DNA of 7,235 bases from an uncultured Lachnospiraceae bacterium (GCA_910588755.1 CAJUQZ010000180.1:1-7235), one strand, 5' to 3'; shown: positions 1 through 5,717, numbered from the stretch's first letter. A program made the numbers and translations. Notes: a model not told the origin generated them from the letters alone.

Positions 1-20
1 CAATTTTTGCATGGATTTTT

Positions 21-58
21 ACCTGTTACTGGAACGGTGTGAACAGTAACAGGTTTTT
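21..58 (+). terminator. Intrinsic terminator of an upstream gene outside the window
   Basis: A perfect 10-bp inverted repeat (acctgttact at 21-30, agtaacaggt at 45-54) encloses a 14-nt loop. The 3' arm runs into a T-tract at 54-58. This is a standard Rho-independent terminator read on the plus strand. The opposite strand has no T-run after the stem, so it looks one-directional. It probably ends a gene lying before position 1, which cannot be seen here. Confidence 0.8.
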
Positions 59-89
59 CCAGACAGGTCAAATTTTTTGTCATTATTTG

Positions 90-119
90 TTGCATTCAAC
101 AGTTGTCCTGTGATATGAT
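90..119 (+). promoter_or_regulatory. Sigma-A-type promoter with extended -10 for the structured RNA
   Basis: The -35 box TTGCAT (90-95) is separated by 18 bp from the -10 box TATGAT (114-119). The -10 is preceded by TG at 111-112, giving the extended -10 form TGaTATGAT. Transcription would start near position 126. This precedes the foldable region 126-294 and is the only convincing promoter seen for the small membrane protein gene at 316. Confidence 0.7.
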
Positions 120-125
120 GAATTC

Positions 126-294
126 GAGAGCGTACTTGAAAAATGATTTCTGCCAGAAGTGCGTCAGGGAAGAGCCATATTTCCCTACTTGCGTGCCGAC
201 AGCCTAAGCCGACCTGTTTCCTCTGGGTGTCCGTGTGCATAAAAATGGCGGGAATGATTTTTTGATCACGCACTAAGGTGTGATTCAATTTTTT
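126..294 (+). ncRNA. Structured RNA of unknown class: free small RNA or attenuator leader
   Basis: From the predicted start near 126 the transcript folds strongly. A closing stem pairs 139-155 with 246-262 (17 positions, one mismatch, two G-U). Inside are a 6-bp hairpin (166-171/181-186, AGGGAA/TTCCCT) and a long terminal stem (191-204/225-238, two mismatches, three G-U). The RNA then ends in an intrinsic terminator. Promoter, fold and terminator together make a real RNA likely. The shape (long closing stem, internal bubble, terminal stem, about 165 nt) loosely resembles 6S RNA, but I cannot confirm conserved 6S sequence and do not assign it. The alternative is a riboswitch-like leader of the gene at 316, because the terminator sits just before that gene's Shine-Dalgarno and bubble bases 159-164 can pair with terminator bases 268-273. 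No known riboswitch core was recognised. Confidence 0.55.
264..294 (+). terminator. Intrinsic terminator between the structured RNA and the membrane protein gene
   Basis: A 7-bp stem (265-271 with 278-284, one G-U, plus a possible outer G-U) closes a 6-nt loop and is followed by six T residues at 289-294. The Shine-Dalgarno of the next gene lies at 305-310. Full termination here would leave that gene without a visible promoter, so partial read-through or regulated antitermination is implied. Confidence 0.65.
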
Positions 295-315
295 ATGGAT
301 TATCGGAGGGAGATA

Positions 316-711
316 ATGATGGATAACAATAATTTATTTGGCAAGGACAATCAGAATGGAGATCAACAACAGCCACAGCAACAGCAGCCGTATCAGCCAC
401 AGTACCAGCAGCCATATCAGCAACAGCCGTACCAGTCACAGTACCAGCAGCCATACCCGTCGGGAAACAACGAGCTAGAGGAGCCAGTGACCTTTGCAGA
501 CTGGATGATTTCAATGTTGATCATGTGCATACCCTGTGTAAATATTGTTATGATATTTGTGTGGGCGTTTGGTTCCAATACGAAGAAGAGCAAGGCAAAC
601 TATTTCAAGGCAGCGCTAGTGTGGGCACTGATCAGCTTGGTGCTTGTGATCGTGATGGCAGGTGCATTTGGTGCAATGTTTGCATCCTTAGACACAGGCT
701 ACTATTATTAA
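316..711 (+). CDS. Small Q/P/Y-rich two-helix membrane protein, function unknown
   Basis: A 131-residue protein in two parts. Residues 1-50 are hydrophilic and low in complexity, rich in Gln, Pro and Tyr, with two 13-residue repeats (23-35 and 36-48) of the type QQPYQxQYQQPYx. Residues 57-131 hold two hydrophobic helices (about 63-84 and 98-123) joined by a short basic loop around GSNTKKSKANYFKAA, followed by a Tyr-rich tail. Proteins with a variable proline/glutamine-rich head and this two-helix tail are common in Firmicutes, but no specific role is known to me. There is no cleavable signal peptide; it is likely an integral membrane protein with a disordered tail. The start is chosen at 316 (or 319, also ATG) because GGAGGG at 305-310 lies 5-8 nt upstream. 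The in-frame GTG at 280 lies inside the terminator and is rejected. A bidirectional terminator follows the gene. Confidence 0.85.
   Translation: MMDNNNLFGKDNQNGDQQQPQQQQPYQPQYQQPYQQQPYQSQYQQPYPSGNNELEEPVTFADWMISMLIMCIPCVNIVMIFVWAFGSNTKKSKANYFKAALVWALISLVLVIVMAGAFGAMFASLDTGYYY
382..459 (+). repeat. Two in-frame 39-bp tandem repeats in the Q/P/Y-rich region
   Basis: Units 382-420 and 421-459 match at 34 of 39 positions and encode QQPYQPQYQQPYQ and QQPYQSQYQQPYP. A 17-bp stretch (400-416 and 439-455) is identical. Four of the five differences are at codon third positions or otherwise conservative, which fits an old duplication kept in frame. Confidence 0.85.
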
Positions 712-743
712 TGAAACATGGCTTTGGCCATAGTGCAGGAATG

Positions 744-776
744 AAAACGGCAGTGCGTTAGAGCACTGTCGTTTTT
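744..776. terminator. Bidirectional intrinsic terminator between convergent genes
   Basis: A 13-bp stem (744-756 with 763-775, one G-U) closes a 6-nt loop. The arms begin with AAAA and end with TTTTT (772-776), so a T-run follows the GC-rich stem on both strands. It lies between the membrane protein gene ending at 711 and the minus-strand methyltransferase gene ending at 798, and would serve both. Confidence 0.9.
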
Positions 777-797
777 GGGTTGCTTTGAATGCTGGAT

Positions 798-1691
798 TTA
801 TTCTGCTGTCCAGCGCCCGCTGGCACCGCAGGGAAGAATAAGCCCGTTTGAGGAGACAGGAAGACCGATCTCTGAGGATTCTACATGTCCGCCAAAGCTG
901 GCTGCAATAATGGTCTCAAGCATGTATGTCAAAACGGCGGGCTGCAGTCCTGTCGTGTAGGAGTTAATCAGGAAGAAGAGCGGTTTTTTGACCAGGAGTT
1001 GTGCCGCAAGTCCGATAAACGGATAGACAGAATCCTCGATTTTCCAGATTTCTCCCTTAGGCCCCCTGCCATATGAGGGAGGATCCATGATAATGGCATC
1101 ATATGTATTGCCACGCCGGATTTCGCGCTCCACAAATTTGACGCAGTCATCTACAAGCCATCGGATTGGGGCGTCAGAAAGGCCGGAGGAGGCTGCATTC
1201 TCTTTTGCCCAGCTGACCATTCCCTTAGAGGCGTCAACATGTGTCACATGGGCACCTGCCGCAGCGGCACTCAAGGTGGCTCCGCCCGTGTAGGCAAACA
1301 AGTTGAGCACCTTGATGCTTCGATCCGGCTGCCTGTCCAGTGCGTTCTTTATTATAGAAGAAAACCACTCCCAGTTGACAGCCTGTTCTGGAAAAAGCCC
1401 TGTATGTTTGAAGCTAAAGGGCTTCAGATGAAATGTGAGGGCGGAATGGCCTAGACCTTCATAATGAATATCCCACTCCTGTGGTAGCCTGTAAAATTCC
1501 CACTCGCCGCCACCTTTAGGACTTCTGTGATAGTGTCCGTTAGGTTTTTTCCAGCGGCTATCCTCCCTTGAAGTATTCCAGATCACCTGCGGGTCAGGCC
1601 GCACTAGTATATAATTTCCCCAGCGCTCAAGCTTTTCGCCGGAGGAGGTGTCGAGTACTTCATAGTCCGTCCAGTTGTTTGCAGTCCACAT
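798..1691 (-). CDS. Class I SAM-dependent methyltransferase, RlmI-related type
   Basis: A 297-residue protein with a Rossmann-fold SAM-binding core. Motif I is VLNLFAYTGG at 128-137. An acidic residue that would bind the SAM ribose is in HVDAS (Asp153). A second acidic pair is DD at 181-182. The catalytic-type motif is DPPSYGRGPKG at 203-213. The HTGLFPEQ stretch near 96-103 just before motif I is typical of the COG1092/RlmI-RlmK group that methylates 23S rRNA. E. coli RlmI carries an N-terminal PUA RNA-binding domain. Here the first 90 residues are Trp-rich and not recognisably PUA, so the substrate is uncertain; an RNA target is inference. The start at 1691 is supported by GAAAGGA at 1704-1710, 12 nt upstream, slightly long. 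A promoter at 1926-1954 and a tandem-repeat leader precede it. It is divergent from the S10 operon and not part of it. Confidence 0.85.
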   Translation of the reverse strand: MWTANNWTDYEVLDTSSGEKLERWGNYILVRPDPQVIWNTSREDSRWKKPNGHYHRSPKGGGEWEFYRLPQEWDIHYEGLGHSALTFHLKPFSFKHTGLFPEQAVNWEWFSSIIKNALDRQPDRSIKVLNLFAYTGGATLSAAAAGAHVTHVDASKGMVSWAKENAASSGLSDAPIRWLVDDCVKFVEREIRRGNTYDAIIMDPPSYGRGPKGEIWKIEDSVYPFIGLAAQLLVKKPLFFLINSYTTGLQPAVLTYMLETIIAASFGGHVESSEIGLPVSSNGLILPCGASGRWTAE

Positions 1692-1715
1692 AATGTTTTG
1701 TTATCCTTTCTGATA

Positions 1716-1907
1716 TTAAATCGCTTCACTTTTAAGTCGCTTCACTCTTAATTCACTTCACTCTTAAGTCGCTTCACTTTTAAGTCGCTTCACTCTTAAG
1801 TCACTTCACTCTTAAGCCACTTCATTGTTAAAGCACTTCATTATTAAATCATTTTATTGTTAAAGCACTTTATAAATCAATTATTTTACTATTGAGTCAC
1901 TTCATAA
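1716..1907 (-). repeat. Twelve-unit 16-bp tandem repeat in the methyltransferase leader
   Basis: Exactly twelve consecutive 16-bp units fill 192 bp, with starts at 1716, 1732, 1748 and so on to 1892. The plus-strand consensus is TTAAGTCGCTTCACTC. The six units at 1716-1811 differ from it at only 0-3 positions each. Units 7-10 are progressively more T/A-rich. Unit 11 (1876-1891) is barely recognisable, and unit 12 (1892-1907) is closer again. The array starts 6 bp beyond the methyltransferase ribosome binding site and ends just short of its predicted transcription start, so it would form nearly the whole 5' leader. The period is not a multiple of three, and each unit carries stop codons on the minus strand, so it is not coding. 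It is not a CRISPR array because there are no spacers. Confidence 0.92.
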
Positions 1908-1925
1908 ACATGCAATCTATTAGAC

Positions 1926-1954
1926 AGTATACTAAGAATTATCGGATTTTACAA
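1926..1954 (-). promoter_or_regulatory. Minus-strand promoter for the methyltransferase gene
   Basis: Read on the minus strand, TTGTAA (1954-1949) is followed after 17 bp by TATACT (1931-1926). Transcription would begin near 1919, giving a leader of about 228 nt that contains the 16-bp repeat array. The spacing is ideal and the -10 is close to consensus. Confidence 0.65.
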
Positions 1955-1978
1955 TGGTTTGGTTATCGTATACGAGAA

Positions 1979-2020
1979 AAAAGAATTGTATCAAAAAAAA
2001 AACAATAAAAATAAAAAAAG
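1979..2020 (+). promoter_or_regulatory. A-tract block, UP-element-like, upstream of the S10 operon promoter
   Basis: This stretch is almost entirely A on the plus strand, including a run of ten A residues at 1993-2002 and seven at 2013-2019. It ends 4 bp before the -35 box at 2024. The part at about -40 to -60 is where the alpha subunit C-terminal domains of RNA polymerase contact UP elements, so a strengthening role is likely by analogy. Confidence 0.5.
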
Positions 2021-2023
2021 TGC

Positions 2024-2052
2024 TTGCAAAAGCGTATATGCTACGATATACT
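2024..2052 (+). promoter_or_regulatory. Main promoter of the S10 ribosomal protein operon
   Basis: The -35 TTGCAA (2024-2029), a 17-bp spacer and the -10 TATACT (2047-2052) form a near-consensus housekeeping promoter. The predicted start is near 2059, which leaves a leader of about 270 nt before rpsJ. No other equally good promoter is seen between here and the end of the window. Confidence 0.75.
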
Positions 2053-2058
2053 ACTAAT

Positions 2059-2328
2059 TGCTGTGACATGATAGCGATGAAACGTGAGGTTGCTGCTTGT
2101 GTATACAAAACATATAGCAGGTTTTCCGCGGAGCGAATGTCAAGTTAGGAAACTGGCGACAAGTCACTGTACAAAGGCAGACCGCAAGGTCATCCCAATA
2201 AACGATGTGTCAGACTGCGATTGGTTTTTGGTGCTGATTGCAAAGATATATGACACACCCGGAGGAGTGTACAGTCACCGCTTGTCGTACTTATTCATAA
2301 AAAGTGCGAAAAGGAGGCGACTTTTTTT
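2059..2328 (+). promoter_or_regulatory. Structured 5' leader of the S10 operon, probable autoregulatory element
   Basis: This 270-nt stretch between promoter and rpsJ holds no convincing gene but can fold extensively. A long-range helix pairs 2157-2163 with 2281-2287 and 2167-2172 with 2269-2274. It encloses a GACC/GGTC hairpin capped by a GCAA tetraloop (2180-2191) and a longer hairpin (2206-2212/2251-2257 and 2216-2221/2237-2242). Upstream, TGACAT (2064-2069) can pair with ATGTCA (2137-2142). S10 operon leaders in E. coli are bound by L4, encoded by rplD here, to repress transcription and translation; leaders with a related role are known in Firmicutes. That L4 is the ligand here is inference. 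Confidence 0.65.
2299..2328 (+). promoter_or_regulatory. Terminator-like hairpin with the rpsJ Shine-Dalgarno in its loop
   Basis: AAAAAGT (2299-2305) and CG (2307-2308) pair with CG (2318-2319) and ACTTTTT (2320-2326), with one bulged G at 2306. The 9-nt loop contains the Shine-Dalgarno AAGGAGG (2311-2317). Seven T residues (2322-2328) run directly into the rpsJ ATG. The element could slow ribosome entry or act as a weak attenuator; the stem is A/T-rich and its real stability is uncertain. Confidence 0.45.
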
Positions 2329-2646
2329 ATGGCAAGTCAGGTAATGAGAATTACATTAAAAGCTTATGATCATCAGTTGGTTGATGCATCCGCCAAAAAA
2401 ATAATCGAAACAGTTAAGAAAAATGGATCACAGGTGAGCGGACCGGTGCCCCTTCCTACCAAGAAAGAGGTAGTGACGATTCTCAGGGCAGTTCACAAGT
2501 ACAAAGATTCCAGGGAGCAGTTCGAGCAGAGAACGCACAAGAGACTGATCGATATCATCACACCGACACCCAAGACCGTTGATGCGCTGCAGAGACTCGA
2601 GATGCCGGCTGGTGTTTATATTGATATCAAGATGAAAAACAAGTAA
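2329..2646 (+). CDS. rpsJ: 30S ribosomal protein S10
   Basis: A 105-residue protein, close to the usual 102-103, colinear with S10 over its whole length. It has the N-terminal [14 protein letters not shown] strand-helix, the central [10 protein letters not shown] loop and the HKRLIDI segment near residues 69-75. S10 sits in the head of the 30S subunit and, as NusE, also takes part in Nus-factor antitermination. The start at 2329 is preferred over the in-frame ATG at 2344 because AAGGAGG at 2311-2317 lies 11 nt upstream and clostridial S10 proteins usually begin MAxQVMR. It is the first gene of the operon, directly after the structured leader. A 65-nt gap separates it from rplC. Confidence 0.98.
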   Translation: MASQVMRITLKAYDHQLVDASAKKIIETVKKNGSQVSGPVPLPTKKEVVTILRAVHKYKDSREQFEQRTHKRLIDIITPTPKTVDALQRLEMPAGVYIDIKMKNK

Positions 2647-2661
2647 GCCTTCTACTAGTAT

Positions 2662-2684
2662 GAGCGCAGACGACAAGGGCGCTC
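2662..2684 (+). other. Hairpin in the rpsJ-rplC gap
   Basis: GAGCGC (2662-2667) pairs perfectly with GCGCTC (2679-2684) around an 11-nt loop. No T-run follows, so it is not a terminator. It could protect or pace the mRNA before the rplC ribosome binding site at about 2700-2705; no function is shown. Confidence 0.4.
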
Positions 2685-2711
2685 CGCTGTAGAACAGATG
2701 GAGGTAGGAAA

Positions 2712-3395
2712 ATGAAGAAAGCTATATTGGCTACAAAAGTCGGAATGACTCAAATCTTCAATGAAGACGGTTCACTGATTCCTGTTACCGTGCTTCAGGC
2801 TGGTCCATGTGTCGTGACACAGATCAAGACGGAAGAAAATGATGGCTACAAGGCCGTTCAGGTTGGTTTTGTGGACAAGAAGGACAAGATCGTAAACAAG
2901 GATAAGGGCGGCAGGAAAGAGGTCATTCACAGACATGGTGTGAACAAGGCACTCAAAGGTCACTTTGACAAGGCAGGCGTGTCTTCTAAGAGATTTTTGA
3001 GAGAGTTCAAATTTGAGAATGCAGAAGAGTATGCATTGGGAAATGAGATTAAGGCTGACATCTTTGCAGTTGGCGATAAAATCGATGCATCTGCGATTTC
3101 TAAAGGAAAAGGCTTCCAGGGTGCAATCAAGAGACACGGACAGCACAGAGGACCGATGGCACACGGTTCCAAGTTCCATCGCCATCAGGGTTCCAACGGT
3201 GCGTGCTCCTCACCAAGCCGTGTGTTTAAGGGCAAGGGTATGCCAGGACATATGGGCTGCGTTAAGGTAACTGTTCAGAACCTTGAGATTGTAAGAGTTG
3301 ATGCTGAGAAGAACCTGCTTTTGGTGAAGGGCTCTGTTCCGGGACCGAAGAAAGCGCTGGTGACACTCAAGGAAACCACCAAAGTAGATGCGTAG
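2712..3395 (+). CDS. rplC: 50S ribosomal protein L3
   Basis: A 227-residue protein. It starts with the typical [14 protein letters not shown] and contains the L3 signature region, with [12 protein letters not shown] at 132-143 and the peptidyl-transferase-proximal loop around [11 protein letters not shown] at 172-182. L3 binds 23S rRNA early in 50S assembly and reaches towards the catalytic centre. It is longer than the common 205-215 residues. The extra length lies largely in a basic insert at about 62-78 ([17 protein letters not shown]), before the KGHFDKAGV block. I believe this is a clade trait rather than an error, since the frame is intact. The start is supported by GGAGGT just upstream (2700-2705). 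It is second in the operon and ends 20 nt before rplD. Confidence 0.97.
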   Translation: MKKAILATKVGMTQIFNEDGSLIPVTVLQAGPCVVTQIKTEENDGYKAVQVGFVDKKDKIVNKDKGGRKEVIHRHGVNKALKGHFDKAGVSSKRFLREFKFENAEEYALGNEIKADIFAVGDKIDASAISKGKGFQGAIKRHGQHRGPMAHGSKFHRHQGSNGACSSPSRVFKGKGMPGHMGCVKVTVQNLEIVRVDAEKNLLLVKGSVPGPKKALVTLKETTKVDA

Positions 3396-3415
3396 GTGAA
3401 AGGAGGATCATACAG

Positions 3416-4036
3416 ATGGCAAAAGTATCTGTTTATAATATGGAGGGCAAGGAAGTTGACACGATCGACTTGAGCGATGAGATCTTCGGTGTGGAAGTAA
3501 ACGAGCATCTCGTACACAAGGCAGTCGTTCAGCAGCTTGCAAACAAACGCCAGGGCACCCAGAAGGCAAAGACGCGTTCTGAAGTGTCAGGCGGTGGCAG
3601 AAAGCCCTGGAGACAGAAGGGAACTGGTCATGCAAGACAGGGTTCTACAAGGGCTCCACAGTGGACGGGCGGCGGAGTTGTATTTGCTCCAGTGCCAAGG
3701 GATTATTCCTTCAAGATGAACAAGAAGGAGAAGCGGGCGGCGCTTAAGTCCGCGCTCACAAGCAGGGTTCAGGAGAACAAGCTGATTGTGATTGATGAAC
3801 TCAAGTTCGATGAGATTAAGACCAAGAATTTTAAGGCTGTCATGGATAATCTGAACGTTGCGAAGGCATACGTGGTCTTAAATGACAATGATGAGAAGGT
3901 TGTCATGTCAGCGAGAAACCTTCCTAACGTACAGACAGCACTGACAAACACGATCAATGTGTACGATGTTATGAAGGGCGGCACAGTAATCCTGACAAAG
4001 GACGCCGTAAAGACGATTGAGGAGGTGTACGCATAA
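3416..4036 (+). CDS. rplD: 50S ribosomal protein L4, likely operon autoregulator
   Basis: A 206-residue protein of normal length. Residues 42-95 form the long basic extension that threads into the 23S rRNA near the peptide exit tunnel, with [14 protein letters not shown] at 58-71 and [11 protein letters not shown] at 76-86. This is the region where macrolide-resistance changes occur in other bacteria; no unusual residue stands out. The C-terminal alpha/beta domain runs through [20 protein letters not shown] to KTIEEVYA. In gamma-proteobacteria L4 also represses its own S10 operon by binding the leader. The structured leader at 2059-2328 makes similar feedback plausible here, but that is inference. 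The start has AGGAGG at 3401-3406, 9 nt upstream. Its TAA overlaps the rplW ATG by one base. Confidence 0.98.
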   Translation: MAKVSVYNMEGKEVDTIDLSDEIFGVEVNEHLVHKAVVQQLANKRQGTQKAKTRSEVSGGGRKPWRQKGTGHARQGSTRAPQWTGGGVVFAPVPRDYSFKMNKKEKRAALKSALTSRVQENKLIVIDELKFDEIKTKNFKAVMDNLNVAKAYVVLNDNDEKVVMSARNLPNVQTALTNTINVYDVMKGGTVILTKDAVKTIEEVYA

Positions 4037-4335
4037 TGGCAGATATTAAATATTATGACGTAATCCTTAAACCGGTCATCACAGAGAAGAGTATGGCTGG
4101 TATGGGCGAGAAGAAATATACATTCTTAGTGCATACAGAGGCAAATAAGTCCCAGATCAAGGAAGCTGTCGAAAAGATGTTCGAGGGAACAAAGGTTGCA
4201 AGGGTCAACACCATGAATCTTGACGGCAAGAAGAAGAGACGCGGTATGGTTTATGGCAGGACGGCCAAGACCAAGAAGGCAATTGTACAGTTGACAGAGG
4301 ACAGCAAGGATATCGAGATTTTCTCTGGCTTATAG
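4036..4335 (+). CDS. rplW: 50S ribosomal protein L23
   Basis: A 99-residue protein of typical bacterial length. It begins with the [12 protein letters not shown] block and includes [20 protein letters not shown] and the basic loop [12 protein letters not shown] near 64-75. L23 sits at the polypeptide exit tunnel and provides the docking site for trigger factor and SRP. The start overlaps the rplD stop as TAATG, which favours translational coupling. A Shine-Dalgarno GAGGAGGT lies at about 4019-4026, inside the end of rplD. A 78-nt gap without a clear terminator or promoter separates it from rplB. Confidence 0.98.
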   Translation: MADIKYYDVILKPVITEKSMAGMGEKKYTFLVHTEANKSQIKEAVEKMFEGTKVARVNTMNLDGKKKRRGMVYGRTAKTKKAIVQLTEDSKDIEIFSGL

Positions 4336-4413
4336 GATTTTGATAAGACGACTGTGACAATTCGGACTATACACAATCAAGTGTGATAATAAAAGAGTAA
4401 AGGAGAAAAGATC

Positions 4414-5256
4414 ATGGGAATTAAAAAATATAACCCATATACCCCTTCGAGAAGAAATATGACCAGCTCTGATTTCTCCGAGATCACAAAGACGACTCCT
4501 GAAAAGTCTCTTTGCGTATCAAAGAAAAAGCATGCTGGACGCAACAATCAGGGTAAGATTACTGTCAGACATCACGGCGGTGGAAACAGACAGAAATATA
4601 GAATCATTGATTTCAAGAGAAATAAGGACGGCATCGCGGCTAAGGTAATCGGTATTGAGTACGATCCAAACAGATCGGCAAACATTGCATTGATCTGTTA
4701 CGAGGATGGCCAGAAGGCATATATCCTTGCGCCGGATGGATTGACGGATGGCATGAAGGTAATGAACGGACCACAGGCTGAGGTAAGGGTTGGAAATTGC
4801 CTGCCGCTTAGCGAGATCCCTGTTGGTACAAACGTACACAATATTGAGTTATATCCTGGCAAGGGCGGACAGCTTGTGCGTTCCGCAGGAAACAGTGCAC
4901 AGCTTATGGCTAAGGAAGGCAAGTACGCAACGCTGCGTCTTCCTTCGGGTGAGATGAGAATGGTTCCCATCGTCTGCCGCGCATCGATTGGTGTTGTGGG
5001 GAACGGTGACCACAATCTTATCAAGATCGGTAAGGCAGGACGTAAGCGCCATATGGGTATCAGGCCTACCGTCAGGGGTTCTGTCATGAACCCGAATGAC
5101 CATCCACATGGTGGTGGTGAAGGCAAGACCGGTATCGGCAGGCCAGGACCATCCACACCTTGGGGCAAGCCAGCACTTGGTCTGAAGACGAGAAAGAGCA
5201 AGAAGGCTTCTAACAAGCTGATCGTGAGAAGAAGAGATGGCAGAGCGATTAAATAA
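4414..5256 (+). CDS. rplB: 50S ribosomal protein L2
   Basis: A 280-residue protein, near the usual 273-280. It starts with the [16 protein letters not shown] block. The RNA-binding domain contains [20 protein letters not shown] at 48-67. The C-terminal signature is [12 protein letters not shown] at 226-237, including His230, equivalent to the conserved histidine implicated in peptidyl-transferase function. L2 binds 23S rRNA and helps subunit association. The start is supported by AAAGGAG at 4399-4405, 8 nt upstream. The last codons (GCG ATT AAA TAA) belong to a 47/48-bp unit repeated downstream, so the 3' end of the gene has been duplicated into the following gap. The protein itself ends normally in RRRDGRAIK. 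Confidence 0.98.
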   Translation: MGIKKYNPYTPSRRNMTSSDFSEITKTTPEKSLCVSKKKHAGRNNQGKITVRHHGGGNRQKYRIIDFKRNKDGIAAKVIGIEYDPNRSANIALICYEDGQKAYILAPDGLTDGMKVMNGPQAEVRVGNCLPLSEIPVGTNVHNIELYPGKGGQLVRSAGNSAQLMAKEGKYATLRLPSGEMRMVPIVCRASIGVVGNGDHNLIKIGKAGRKRHMGIRPTVRGSVMNPNDHPHGGGEGKTGIGRPGPSTPWGKPALGLKTRKSKKASNKLIVRRRDGRAIK

Positions 5257-5362
5257 GATTACCGGCTGAGCGGTTGGTTAAGAATTGCTCGGCGATTAAA
5301 TAAGGATTACCGGCTGAGCGGTTAGCAGTGAATCGCTCAGCGATTAAATAAGGTTAATCGCT
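5245..5362 (+). repeat. Tandem 47/48-bp duplication of the rplB 3' end with hairpins
   Basis: GCGATTAAATAAG occurs at 5245-5257 (the last three sense codons and stop of rplB), 5292-5304 and 5340-5352. The first 31-32 bp of copies 1 (5245-5291) and 2 (5292-5339) are identical except for one extra G; the tails have diverged. Copy 3 is partial. Each copy forms a hairpin: 5265-5271/5287-5293 in copy 1 and 5313-5320/5334-5341 (8 bp, perfect) in copy 2. Copy 3 makes a perfect 9-bp hairpin, 5339-5347/5354-5362. No T-run follows, so none is a strong terminator. Confidence 0.85.
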
Positions 5363-5408
5363 CCACCCTCTAATAATAGGATATAGATGATTAAGGAGGA
5401 ATTACCTA

Positions 5409-5690
5409 ATGGCAAGGTCATTAAAAAAGGGCCCGTTCGCAGACGCAAGCCTTTTAAAGAAGGTTGATGCTATGAATGCGTCAGGAAGCAAAACAGTAAT
5501 AAAGACATGGTCACGTCGTTCTACAATATTCCCATCTTTTGTAGGCCACACATTTGCAGTTCATGACGGAAGAAAGCATGTGCCTGTATATGTGACAGAG
5601 GATATGGTTGGACATAAGCTTGGTGAATTCGTTGCGACCAGAACCTACAGAGGGCATGGCAAGGACGAAAAGAAATCAAAAGTGAGATAA
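5409..5690 (+). CDS. rpsS: 30S ribosomal protein S19
   Basis: A 93-residue protein of standard length. It begins ARSLKKGPF and carries the S19 signature (residues about 53-77, [20 protein letters not shown] onward), then [14 protein letters not shown] at the C-terminus. S19 forms a complex with S13 in the head of the 30S subunit and contacts 16S rRNA near the A site. TAAGGAGGA at 5392-5400 lies about 9 nt upstream, a strong site that would allow translation to restart after the unusual 152-nt gap behind rplB. It ends 27 nt before the rplV start. Confidence 0.98.
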   Translation: MARSLKKGPFADASLLKKVDAMNASGSKTVIKTWSRRSTIFPSFVGHTFAVHDGRKHVPVYVTEDMVGHKLGEFVATRTYRGHGKDEKKSKVR

Positions 5691-5717
5691 ATTGATCCGT
5701 TGAAAGGAGGTTCAATC

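Noticed and set aside
19..288. Minus-strand open frame of 89 residues
   Set aside because: It covers the terminator, the promoter and the structured RNA on the other strand, has no Shine-Dalgarno and resembles no family; the RNA explanation fits better.
126..294. Known riboswitch classes (cobalamin, c-di-GMP, SAM, FMN, TPP, ZTP) for the structured RNA
   Set aside because: Some short strings look similar, such as GCCTAAGCC, but the conserved cores and helix arrangements I know are not present.
1716..1907. CRISPR array
   Set aside because: The 16-bp units are directly adjacent with no spacers, and no cas gene is present.
1954..2344. Short plus-strand open frames across the S10 promoter and leader (1954-2148 and 2084-2344)
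   Set aside because: They run through the promoter or the paired leader, lack a convincing ribosome binding site, and have composition driven by A-tracts or unrelated to any known leader peptide.
4698..5216. Long minus-strand open frame of 172 residues inside rplB
   Set aside because: Antisense shadow of a highly conserved ribosomal gene; Pro/Leu-rich composition comes from the Gly/Lys-rich sense strand and there is no supporting start signal.
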